From assembly GCA_021432635.1 (NCBI GenBank), contig MU270030.1:1004464-1068463 (forward strand): 64,000 nucleotides of DNA, in the 5' to 3' direction. Of this stretch, positions 11,005 through 20,978 are shown piece by piece. The position numbers were made by a program, and so were the translations under genes. The stretch is from Thozetella sp. PMI_491. Taxonomy: Eukaryota; Ascomycota; Sordariomycetes; Chaetosphaeriales; Chaetosphaeriaceae. Numbering within the stretch: the first letter of the stretch is position 1; each line of letters starts with the position of its first letter. Under the pieces are notes generated by a model. It saw nothing but the letters and a program-made list of their open reading frames with translations. It was not told where the DNA came from and did not search any database.

Positions 11005-11525
11005 ATGGACTGGAAATCTACTGCAAAAGAAAAACGAGACTCGCTCATCAGTCGAATTCCAGACAGATGGCGCATCACAGCTTTGCCCCCCTCTCCCCCC
11101 TCAAATCTACCAGACGTTACTGGAGAATACATACGCCAATACCTCACTCCCCGCGAAGTCGAGATCACCGAGAGCGACGCTGTCGACACCGTCCAGGAGA
11201 CGACCACGGGACAGTGGAAGGCGAAAGAAGTAACCCTGGCATTCTGCCATCGAGCTGCCTTGGCTCATCAGATGGTGTTCTGCCTCCACGAAATTTTCTT
11301 TGACCAAGCGATTGAGGATGCCGAACAGCTTGACGCGAACTTCGAGAGATACTGCAAACCGGTGGGACTACTCCGTGGCCTACCCGTTAGCCTAAAGGAT
11401 ACCATACACGTGAAAGGGGTTGAAACAACAATGGCTACGTTGGTTGGGTCGGCGGCACCTTTGAAGGTGACAAGCACAGCGAGAAGTATAAGAACATTGA
11501 GGCTACGGTAGCGACACACTTGCGT
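11005..11525 (+). pseudogene. Amidase, 5' third
   Basis: The frame encodes the N-terminal part of an amidase-signature enzyme: ITESDAVDTVQ, then the catalytic-lysine segment GLPVSLKDTIHVKGVETTM (about residue 135). A one-base loss near 11431 shifts the frame; in the next frame the expected continuation GYVGWVGGTFEG follows and runs to ATVATHLR. At about 11525 similarity to amidases stops, just before the conserved GA-hydrophobic-VKT-VPQ segment. The rest of an amidase, starting at that segment, is found at 25940-27216 in the same orientation. Amidases of this family hydrolyse amides to carboxylate and ammonia; this copy cannot be functional as it stands. Confidence 0.8.
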
Positions 11526-11703
11526 ACTCATACAAGGTCTTCCAAGCGGCTGTGGGCGACGAGGTGGCCAAGGTGAACGGAATCATCGAGAAGCTTGGTC
11601 TGACCACCTGGAAGGGTTCGCCCCGTGCCAATACCATGGACTATATCCTCGTCACACCGGCGCAGCTAAAGTCTACCCAGGAGCTAAAGATTTACATTAG
11701 TTA
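11526..11703 (+). pseudogene. Unidentified coding fragment abutting the amidase break
   Basis: From about 11529 a frame reads SYKVFQAAVGDEVAKVNGII and continues to a TAA at 11701-11703 with normal protein composition. It is not amidase sequence. It looks like the C-terminal end of another gene joined to the amidase fragment. I do not recognise the family. Confidence 0.3.
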
Positions 11704-12526
11704 ATTACCACTCTTACTCACAGCTATTTATAACGCATAAAGCCTCTTCCTTTTAACCTTAGTCTTACATCCATATACCGGGAGACAAAGCCCATCAACA
11801 GTACGCTGACAGAATCACTAGTTTAACATTTAGCCGCTCCTGCGCCGCCGTTGCGTCTAACAATATCAAGCTCTAGCCCCTGGCTAAGGACGGTAGCCAC
11901 CGTCAAGGCGGTATATAGCGTGAGTTTTGACTATAGCCCCATCTGCTTGACTATTTACCAGGATACCGGGTGCAGCATCGACTATGTCAACAACATAATT
12001 GGCTCTAACTACACCTTCACGTTCAAGCAGCGTGACACGGGCAACTACAGTCTCCGTCTCCCAGCAAACCAGATCGGCCCAAGCAGCAAGTAGGCATTTG
12101 CCGGGTTCCAATACCTACTGCTCAACATGAAATAAAGCAACCAGCACGAGATCTCTGCACCCTCAAAGCGTTGCAAATTCCTTTCTCCGCCATGAAGAAT
12201 TGCATGGTCTTCTGCAGGGACACTGTGTAGCCCAGGAAGATAGTTGTCCACAAGGTGTAGAGGATTGTCGGTTACACGTGCGTGCGAGACATGTGGCCTT
12301 CTAGTACATAGCTTTGTAAACCGTAAATATATTCAAACTGGAGACTCAGCACAATCTGGAACTGATAAAATATAAGGTCTAGTTAATTATTTGTATACTT
12401 GAGTCTGGTCGAGTACCAAATCAGATATCTGTCGTCCTGTCCCAGAGCAGCACATAGCACCAAGCATCGATGGCCAATCAAGGATAAACGAATTGCTTAC
12501 CCTATAGTACGCAAGGAGAATAGGCT
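11704..12526. other. Intergenic; one weak secreted-protein-like frame
   Basis: A plus-strand frame at 11851-12093 (80 codons) has a plausible small-secreted-protein flavour (IYQDTGCSIDYVNN), but no signal peptide in frame and no splice evidence. I leave it uncalled. Nothing else is supported. Confidence 0.3.
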
Positions 12527-13844
12527 TTAGGCGGATGGGTTGCCGTTGAAAGCCAGGCGGTTAGGAGACTGAAAAATGGGATTACCCCCCTCACCAGTGC
12601 CGGTCATCATGTTGAGCTGTGATGTAGAAATGATGTAGTTGCACATGTCGACCGACGTCTTGGGGCCAAGCAGGGCGAGAAGATACGCAGACAGGCCGGC
12701 GATCACGCCGGTGGCCATGGAGCTGCCGCTTTGGACGCTCGTAGCGCTCGTGCTGCCGATCCACGCGCTCGGGACGTTGATTCCTGGAGCGAACACGCTG
12801 ACATAGTTACCCCAGCCAGAACCCCGTGTATCCTGAGTTCCAGTGAAGTTGGAGGCCCCAATAACACAGAGATCTACTCCGTATGGAGAATAGAAACCTG
12901 CATTGTAATAATCCCCGGCGGACGCGGTCACAACGATGCCCGCCGCGGCTAGTGCTTCCGCGGCGTCATCGAGACTTTCCGTCCGCCAGTAGTTCCACGC
13001 CAGACTGGCGACGATTCCCTTTGGGCACGATCGGGTCTTCGAGTCCGTGACGGCGAAGTCCATTGCGGCAACCGCGGCCGAAACAGTACTCTGGCTGTTG
13101 GCGAGCATCTTGATGGAATACAGTTTGGTTTTCTTGGCGACGCCGTAAGTAACCCCGCCGATTAGGCCGGCGACGTGAGTGCCGTGGCCATCATTGTCGA
13201 CATTGTTGCTATCAATGAAGTTGGCAAGCTGGGTGGCTCTGCCTTGGAACTCCTGACCTGAAGTCAATGAGAGTTGCTTACCAAACGGGTGAGAACTTAC
13301 GTTGTGGGCTGTATTGATGCCGCTGTCAATCACATACACGCATGTTCCCTCTCCAGCACTGGAGTCGTAGGTATACTCGTTGTAGTTGAGAGTGTGGTGC
13401 GAGATCCTGGCAAGTCCCCAAGAGGCACTGGTCTGGGTAACGTAGGCGCTGGCAGTTACAATAGCGTCTTGTTCGACGTATTCAACCTAATTAAGATGCC
13501 AATTAGACCTCTTTTCCACCGCCAACCGGGCATCAGTCTCAAGATATCCTCACAGTGGGGTGATTGGTCAGGGCTTGAAGGGCTGTATCGTCCAGGGCCG
13601 CCGCAAAGCCCTTGAAGCCGTCGTTGTGGTAGGTATGCGAAGCGCGGCCATCGATGAGGCTTATGGCATCGCTGATGTCGGCCGCGGTACTGCCGGTCCT
13701 TAGCTTCACGATATATTTGCCCTCGATGAGTCCGTCGCCGCGAGGCCGTAGGATCGGGGCAGGGCCTCCAACACGCTTGGTGATGGGAGTCGCCGGCGAG
13801 GCAAGCACCAGTGGCAAGAGGGTGAGAAATGCACTGCCCTTCAT
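12527..13844 (-). CDS. Proteinase-K-like subtilisin (S8A) with altered active-site neighbours
   Basis: Three exons (13844-13554, 13486-13301, 13252-12527; introns 67 and 48 nt) encode 400 aa. A signal peptide (residues 1-16) precedes an I9 propeptide (GKYIVKLR to HPTVEYVEQD). The catalytic Asp is in CVYVIDSGI, His in DGHGTHVAG and Ser in SGSSMATG, so the triad is kept. However, the oxyanion-hole Asn of the AAGN motif is Asp (SAGDYYN), the substrate-binding SLGGG stretch reads SLAWNYW, and the residue after the Ser loop is Gly instead of Pro. This suggests changed specificity or weak activity. The protein would be secreted. I prefer the ATG at 13844 over that at 13916 because it starts directly on the signal peptide. 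Confidence 0.85.
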
Positions 13845-15300
13845 TCTGTCTGGGGTGCTCAGAAGGACAATCTTCTTTTTGGGGTCAAGGTAATTGTCAG
13901 GTATTTGTGAAAGCACGATCTAAATGCTGACTTCGTAGGACTTTCTTGATGAGCGGAACGACGATCGTAACCACCTGCTATTTATGCCCAGACGCTTACA
14001 TTGAAAGGACCAGCTTGTCGGCGCCCCGATTGCACATTTCGTGATACGAAAGGGAAATTCTTGATGCATCGTTCTGGTAGTCTCGACTAGGTAGGGACTA
14101 TAGTCCTACTAAGCGAAATCATGGGGATCCTCATTCCCTCGTCGGCAACGACGGAAGTCATTATGAGGAATCCTTGCACGTACTGTTACACTTGCGGGGC
14201 ATACTGTGAGCCATGACGGTTGTAAATGAATGTTTCGGATTGGGGGCTGCATAAGGAGTTGGGACTTTTGTTGACTCGACGAATCGTTTTGTTTAGCCGG
14301 GTACGCCGGTGACGCAGGATGCTCTCTAGTGGAACTCACCACAGAGCATCGACGCATGGCAATGCTCGCTATATACTATCTGTGGGATTAGTCCAATCAT
14401 CCGCCTTGGATTTGCGTTAGGGAACCGATTCCTGGCGCCGGCCAGCCGCAGCCACGCGGAGTATACTGGCGCTGCGCTCTCGTTCTTGCGCCGCCCAAGG
14501 GTCCAATGCCCCTGCCACATTCATGGCAGCATGGGCGAAACGCCTTAGAAGAAGGAGGGCCAAAGGGTTGGAGTATAGTACTTTGCGTGATTATTCCTGG
14601 GAACATAGTCACTCTCTTCTTGGTCCCGTTTTTCCCGCCCTGCCGCTCATGAATAGCCTCAGCCATTCAGGGTTTGGCAACTTGCAGATGGAGTTACAGG
14701 TCCCTGGTCATGCAGTACGCACATATTAGCGGGAAACACTCTAGTGGCGGCTGCATGGGTCATAGAAACCCGAGTCACGAATACATCTCGGATAAAAAAA
14801 AAAAAACTTTTCCGGGGGGGGGGGGGTTGAGTCAGAATTATCCGCTGCAGACTTGCGATGAAAATGAGCTGCGTCAGATTATCTGATCATGCTTGGCGTA
14901 CCTCATCTGAGTAGAGTTCCTCGATTCTCGCGTATCATGCTCCCTGAGATACCTTACCCTTTGCTATTCTATCCTCCTGACCGCCTTAGGCCGTTAATAC
15001 CTTAGATTAGCGGGGTCGAGAGGGATGCTGATCTGCAATCGTGGGGGCGAAATCATTTTTGCTCTTTCTGGACGACGTTACCACCTTACATGGCGATGCT
15101 GCAGGATCATGCGCATTTAGGATTTCGAGCGGGCTATTTGTGCTTCAGCCTCAGCCTTCACGAGGGGCTTTGTCTAAAGAAGATCGAACCGGTCATGTCT
15201 AAACGGGTATTGCTGGGCCCAAGACAGTATCAAATCGAACCTACACAATCACTGTTGTTTCTGGACCCGGAATGAACGAGACAATTGCGTCGTCGAGCTC
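13845..15300. repeat. Intergenic with A13 and G13 homopolymers
   Basis: No gene is supported. A run of 13 A (14794-14806) is followed seven bases later by 13 G (14814-14826). Confidence 0.4.
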
Positions 15301-15314
15301 GATCGGAGCCATGA

Positions 15315-15680
15315 GGCCATGATGGAGAATTTCGAGGAGCGTCTGGGCGACGAGGCTGCTATCATCCTCCAATGGATATGCCAATCCTTCCGGCCTTGAG
15401 GGTGCCAGAGCTAGCCGGCGCAGCCAACCTTGAGTCGAACTTGCTCCTTGGAAGGCTCGAATCTTGCGACCCGGACATCAATCTGCATGGAGAAAAGCCT
15501 CCCAATTCCAAGACAGTCCACCTCAGAGACCCATCTGCGCGAGGATATATCCTGGATTCCCAGTCCGACGGCAAGACGGACTTGTGGCGACTGGGACATC
15601 TTCGGCTGGCCAGTATATACCCCCACGCCCTGGAGGAAAGCCCGCTAAAGGAACGACCGCTCGGTGAAGATGAATAGGAC
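15315..15680 (+). pseudogene. Possible STAND/NACHT-protein relic
   Basis: Frames here read ENFEERLGDEAAIILQWICQ and then, past a stop, RVPELAG. This resembles the stretch after the NACHT domain in fungal STAND/ankyrin proteins, where ILQW..F..RPL...EL is common, and KTVHLRDPSARGYIL follows where such proteins have a V-H-(H)-S-R-(D/G)-(F/Y)-(L) motif. No P-loop is present and stops interrupt the reading. The assignment rests on motif memory only. Confidence 0.25.
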
Positions 15681-17263
15681 GAGGGGCGTTGGCCGTTTGC
15701 GCACTACGCGTCGGCATACTGGGATCGACACGCTCGACACTCACCATGTCAGGACCTCTTCCAGGAGAAACGGACGTTCTTCGGCACAGTATCTTACGTC
15801 GATAACTGGGTGAAGACTATGAATCGTTGGCGATATCTGGGCATAAATCTACGGTCTTCCCGTACGCTTGTAAGCGCTATTTCCTGGACGAGAAGAGCCT
15901 AGGTCTGACGGAGGAGTGCGCCATTCCCACTACGCGACTATCTCTTACTTACGGGCTGCATCTGCCTCTATAGGTCAAGACGCTTGTTAAAGCCCGCCCG
16001 CCAGACGAGAGGAGCCGTTCTGTTAATATAGTCGATACTGGCGGTACCCTACTTTATTAGGCTATTTACCGTATCGGTATATACCCTAACAATAGCTAGC
16101 CTACTTTAATCTAATACCTACTTCGTCACAAAGCAGATAGTTATAGATAAAGCCGTCGGGCTCGATAGCCTCTTAACCCTGTATCTTACCATAGATAAAA
16201 CCCGGCTTTTAAAGGATCTATTCAACTATAGCGCGACATTGACGTGCAGTCTTTCACCTTAAAAGGCTAAGACTATACTAAGAAATCTATTATTAAAGCT
16301 CTAGCTAATATAAATAGGGCTATAAGCCCAGTCCCTCTATGAGGGAACTTAGACTGTAAATATTAATGTGATGGAAGTCGTTGACAGTATGGGCACTTAA
16401 GCCTTGATTACATAGCTATCCTAAGGATCTAGCTTTATATAGATACTGACAGCCCCTGAGCAAGCTACTTTAGCACTAGCCATTCTATACCTTATTATAA
16501 ATACTCTGGAATATATAGGCCAGACATTCCAACCCCTTATCCTTCTCAAGCAAAACATAATAATACAAAGCCTTATTGTCTTCTTTCTTAAGGAAATAAA
16601 GGCTTGCTAGGATATCCTCCTGCTTAATTGTTTTATTCTTATTCTTAAGTAAAATATTATAACCAAAATTAAAGAGATAAAGAAGTTCTTTAGTAGATAG
16701 AGGGTTAAAATTAAGTAAAGGACTAATATTTCTTACTTAGCTTATAACCTTATTAATATCAGCTAGAGCTTTAACAATAGCTTCCTTAGTATAGTATTAG
16801 CTTTAAGAGATAGAAAAAGAGACTAGAATAGGTTCTATCTTAGTAATAGATATACTTGAGTATATTATATAAGGTTTAGTAAGTAGAGTAGTATGTATAA
16901 AGAAGTTATTTAAGGTCTAAGAGAGCAACAGGTATAGAAGTTGTTTAAGGTCTAAGATCACTTACATAGCAGCTACTCTCTTGTCTACTTAGGCCTAGCC
17001 CATTAGAGAAAAATTATCACTGATTAAGTCATCTTGGCTACAATAACTTTTTCTGAGCTTCTATACCATAGTATAGCCAAAACTATCACAAGCTTGCCAT
17101 AGCGTAGCTAAACCTTACTGCAACCATTATGGTAGCTTTAACAACTTTAATTAGCGTTACATATAACGCCCTGACGAGCTCTGTATGTGAAGCTAGGAAG
17201 CAGGTCTAGGGTGAGGCTCTGCGAGCCCCGAGTGGCTGCATCTGTCAACGATCAATTGTGACC
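15681..17263. repeat. AT-rich, RIP-like degenerate repeat region
   Basis: From about 15955 to 17170 the sequence is AT-rich and dense in TA steps, with stops in all frames, as in transposon remains eroded by RIP. A local duplication is visible: GAAGTTATTTAAGGTCTAAG (ends 16921) and GAAGTTGTTTAAGGTCTAAG (ends 16956). No transposase or reverse-transcriptase reading survives. Confidence 0.5.
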
Positions 17264-17391
17264 ATTACTGGATTTTCGCTGTGCTTAGTGATACTGGGGA
17301 TGGTATCTACTGTGTGGATTGACGGGTTTTTCATTTCTTCCGTGTGCGCAGCCCAACTTTTGAGGCTTGCTAAAGACAAATTACCTTGCAT
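17264..17391 (+). repeat. Diverged copy 1 of an acyl-CoA-synthetase-derived repeat
   Basis: This stretch aligns with 25518-25653 over almost its whole length, apart from a gap of about 12 nt near the start. Shared blocks include GGTATCTACT and GTGTGCGCAGCC. Many of the differences are C/T or G/A. The coding part reads LLRLAKDKLPCI, matching the segment just before the AMP-binding signature of long-chain acyl-CoA synthetases. Similarity ends abruptly at 17391, 37 bp before the stop codon of the GT2 gene. Confidence 0.75.
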
Positions 17392-17428
17392 AAGACATCT
17401 ACATATATTAAAGTAGTTTTTGAAAGTA

Positions 17429-19486
17429 TCACAATGCATCGTAAGAATCAGAAGCTGCTACGGAAGGTAAGGGGCTGGCTTCTCCTCGCTCGGCTGCGGA
17501 CAGATCCCCCGGCGCGTCATTTGCAGCCGAATTCGACGAAGCTGTCACGCCTGACATACCCCACGCTAGCGACGGTCAGCGCGTCCTCGCTCCCTCTCCC
17601 TACATCATGGATTCCAGTCTCCGGAAGAACTTACCTTGGCTGCCCAGATTCTTAGCGATCTTAGTAAACACTATGACGGACATAAAGGGAGAGATACACT
17701 TGTTGATCAAGTAGCCGAGGATGAGTTTCCGGGCTCGCTTCTTGAGCTCCTTCTCAAGAAACGTAGAGGCGAGAAACCACATCGACGGGAGCTGGCCGAT
17801 AATAAGTAAGGGAAGTATCTTGAGAAAGTTGGCTTGTTTCGTCAGGCCCTTGATGAACAAGCAGGTATTGAGGATCCGGTAGTAGACCATGGTAAGGCGA
17901 AACACCTCGACGCAGGCGGCGATGCGTGTGATCGGGATCATACTCTCACCCATCAAGTAAAAATAGTTGTTGAAATAGGCATTGGATCCCCAGCGTCGAC
18001 GCTGGCTGAGGTAGTGCTCGAGAGACTGCGGCGCCACCGTCTCGCTGACGGCCTCCGGCTCGAAAAGGGTGCGGAGCTTCTTTGATTGTGATAGCATCGA
18101 ATACGTTAGACGGCGATCAGTACCCTAGATTCCCCCCACCAGGGAGAATTCACGATTAGTGTGGGGTGCACGTGTCTGGAGGATCAAATACCACGCTTAC
18201 AAGGTACTGAACTTGGTGGTGGATAACCAGCGGCCCGGTGATCGGTTCGGCGTACTTGCGAATTGCCCCGGCCATCTCCTCTCGTACTGCAATCATGGTG
18301 ATGCAGCCAGGAAGGCAAGTAACTTTGCCGATGAAGCCCTCTGCGCGCCGTCGGACATATTGACCAAAGGTATACTAAACTCTACGGTTAGTCGAGAAAA
18401 GAGAGAGCTACCGGGTGATGGAAGGGATCGGAGATTGGCACTTACTTGAAACTGCTGATAGAGATTCCAAAAGGACCACTCGTATCCCGGCTCGTACTCC
18501 ACCAAGACCAGGCCACAGGCAGCGATGGCATTCTGGTCGCGCTTGATCGCGTTGGCCAGCCGGGCTACGGCGCCCTTATAGATGGTCGAGTCTGCATCGG
18601 TGCAAAATACCATGTTAAACTGGCTGAAGCCGGGGACCCCCGTAAGAATCGGTAAGATATCTTGCCACATCTCGCCCCGGAGGAGCTTGGTGTAGAGCGG
18701 CATATTGGGGCGGGGATAGTTAAACAAGTCATGGCAGAGAACCAGCGAGTCTTTCTTGCCGGCGTTCTTGACCTTCTCGATGACGATCACTGGCATGTCC
18801 TCCATAAACCCGGCAATGATATTCAGCACCCCACGTTGGAACTTAAGCGAGACGTAGGGACGGTGGAACTCTCGGACGATCCTCGTCATGTGTTTCCGAA
18901 CATCCCGAGGCTTCCCATCAAGAAGGACCACCATAACCTGTCTGTGGGGCTCAACCTCGTTGTCGCGCAGCGAAAAGATCGTTTTCACGATCTGCTCCTC
19001 ACTCTCTGAATACGCGGGGATGAGAGAGAGGATCCACTGTGAGGGCACTGGAGTAAGAGGCTTCACGAAGTGATAGCCGCTCCGTACCATGAGTCCAATA
19101 GGCGTGATGATGGCAGAGAGAAAATCCTTACTCTTAATGAATAAGATAGCCACGAAGATGATGGTACCATGATGAGCGAATAATTCTATCATGGCGAATG
19201 CGAGGTTGAGAAACAGCACGATAGAGAAAAAGAGGATGCGCTGCTTGATTAGGTCCTTGCGTGTGAGAACCCGTGCCGGGTCAACCGGGTCCTCAATATC
19301 GGGGTATTCTGACACTGGTTTCTCGGCCTCGTCTGGTGTGTCCAACTCGTGTTCGCTCTTGAACTCACCCTCCTTCTCTCCTATCGTCGGCGAGAGCGGC
19401 GCGCCCGAAAAGATCACATCAGGAAGTCCCTCTTGGCTAACATTTCCCGCAGGATTAAATATTGCCGTTTCATTCTTGCCGAGCAT
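17429..19486 (-). CDS. Chitin/hyaluronan-synthase-like GT2 membrane glycosyltransferase
   Basis: Four exons (19486-18446, 18374-18201, 18124-17635, 17550-17429; introns 71, 76 and 84 nt, all GT..AG) encode 608 aa. After an acidic N-terminus come two membrane helices (about residues 80-125), then a GT-A catalytic domain: ILSLIPAYSE, the DxD motif VFCTDADSTIY, CLPGCITM, GTDRRLTY (the place of EDR in chitin synthases and DDR in hyaluronan synthases) and QRRRWGSN, the processive Q-x-x-R-W motif. Three further membrane segments follow, and a hydrophilic tail. The protein should polymerise a UDP-sugar and export the chain through the plasma membrane. At about 600 aa it is much shorter than classical chitin synthases and lacks their myosin or N-terminal domains. 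A nucleotide-sugar dehydrogenase lies divergently upstream. The acceptor sugar and product are unknown. Confidence 0.85.
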
Positions 19487-20186
19487 TGAATACTGCGTAA
19501 GGATCGTATATGCCGGCGGACAGTGTGGTTGGCTTGGCGGCTGCGATGACCTGGCTGTGTTACGATGTGGCTGCTTGGGATCTCAGCCATTCCCTGAAAG
19601 TCTCTTCCTTTCTCTCAGTGTGGGATGGGCTGGGTGCTGGGTGACACTAGGTTGTGGAGAGCTTTAAGAAATTGGGATAGTGAATGTGCGCATGCCAGTC
19701 GTAAGCAGTTTTACGAAGGAGCGTAAGGAGGGGAAAGCATCTGTATGCGCAGAATGGAGTGTAGCCCCCCCCATTCACCTTCATCATGTATGCTTAACTA
19801 AAAGTGTGGTATTGAATGTATGGCCATAGGCTGCAAACAGGCAGGCGAAAAGATACGACGTGATAGAACCACTCGTCAGGGCGTGGTCGTTACAAAGTGC
19901 CCCATGACTAAGAAAGCCTATACTCTAAACGAACATCCACGTGGCCTAGAGGCAAAAACCGAGAAAACAGTAAAAAACCGTTCGGTTACTCTAGGGTCTA
20001 CAAGTCAGGCCCACTTACTTCACATGTTTTCGCTGGATTTAGGGTTTATTAACTTGACTAGCTTCATCTCCGGGAAACCCGGTCTATGTTAAAGGTTTAG
20101 GCCAGCCGCTAGCTCATTGGGGTTGAGACAAGCGCCAAAGTGTAAACAAAACAAAGCAATCCTATCCAGGATCCTTATTCACTATA

Positions 20187-20204
20187 GAATTTTCTAGAAT
20201 TTTC
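20187..20204. promoter_or_regulatory. Perfect four-box heat-shock element
   Basis: The sequence GAATTTTCTAGAATTTTC consists of four alternating GAA/TTC boxes at exact 5-bp spacing, the consensus site for trimeric heat-shock factor. It lies about 700 bp upstream of the GT2 start and 775 bp upstream of the dehydrogenase start, so it could serve either. Confidence 0.6.
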
Positions 20205-20611
20205 TGTTTGTTCAAGATCGAAAACCCCTAGAAAGATCTATTTGTCACAACAAAACGTATACTCAGTTGATCGTAAGAAAAGAATTAGAAGTCTTGCTTG
20301 TCCTCCCAACATACTTCTAAAGCTCGCGCTCATTAACTACACAATCTCCCTGCTCGCTGACCGCCGTTCCTTACAGCACAAGGGTGCTCGTACGATCATC
20401 CGAGTTTGCACGCCACTGAGATTAGCGGCTCCCGAGCTCGGCAGCTTGCCGAGCTTCCCTTGCTTACAGCTGGCAAAATTGGCGCTCAGCTAAGAGCTGT
20501 TTCCTTAACTTCCTTTGTGACAAGATTTTTTAAACATGCTAAGGCGCCGTCCTATCCAAGAGGGAGGCTTTGTTTCCCAGAGCGAGAGAGGTGATAGTGG
20601 CCTGAGGGCCG

Positions 20612-20662
20612 AACTGTAAAATATATGAAACTATAAAACATATGAAACTGTAAAACATATGA
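20612..20662 (+). repeat. Three tandem 17-bp repeats
   Basis: Units AACTGTAAAATATATGA, AACTATAAAACATATGA and AACTGTAAAACATATGA follow each other without spacer, about 320 bp upstream of the dehydrogenase ATG. They may bind a regulator or simply be a minisatellite. Confidence 0.85.
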
Positions 20663-20905
20663 TGGTCAATCTCACGCTTTTAGGCTTTAGCAGAGAGGCG
20701 GGACATACCGGTCATTCTCACGTGGCGACCCGCCCTCAATTGTTCGCGGGCTTAGACGTACTCTGCCTTGACCTCTATCTGAGCTCAATCGCCGTAGCGC
20801 AGAAACGGCCTAACTGCTTTCCTAAGGACCGGTGTCTATACAGAGATCCAACATTAAATGATTCTAAGTTTATCTTGCCTCTAAGATAGCAAGATGGAGA
20901 GAATC

Positions 20906-20913
20906 TATATAAG
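20906..20913 (+). promoter_or_regulatory. TATA box of the nucleotide-sugar dehydrogenase gene
   Basis: TATATAAG lies 66 bp upstream of the ATG at 20979, a usual distance in filamentous fungi, and is followed by a C/T-rich leader. Confidence 0.55.
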
Positions 20914-20978
20914 AGGCGGGCCGCTCTCTACTCTTCTGATTCCTGTGCCAGCCCAGTCTCACCTCACTTCCTTCAGTC

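Larger units (their letters stand above)
19487..20905. promoter_or_regulatory. Divergent intergenic region of the GT2 and dehydrogenase genes
   Basis: The two genes point away from each other and share this 1.4-kb spacer, which contains a heat-shock element, a 17-bp triplicate and a TATA box (separate entries). Short frames in it are not supported as genes. Confidence 0.5.

Noticed and set aside
13253-13300. Alternative acceptor TTCAG at 13258 in the protease gene
   Set aside because: It puts the next exon out of frame; the acceptor GTCAG ending at 13253 restores AHNEFQGRATQL.
18446-19009. Plus-strand frames opposite the GT2 gene
   Set aside because: Antisense shadows of the well-supported minus-strand exon.
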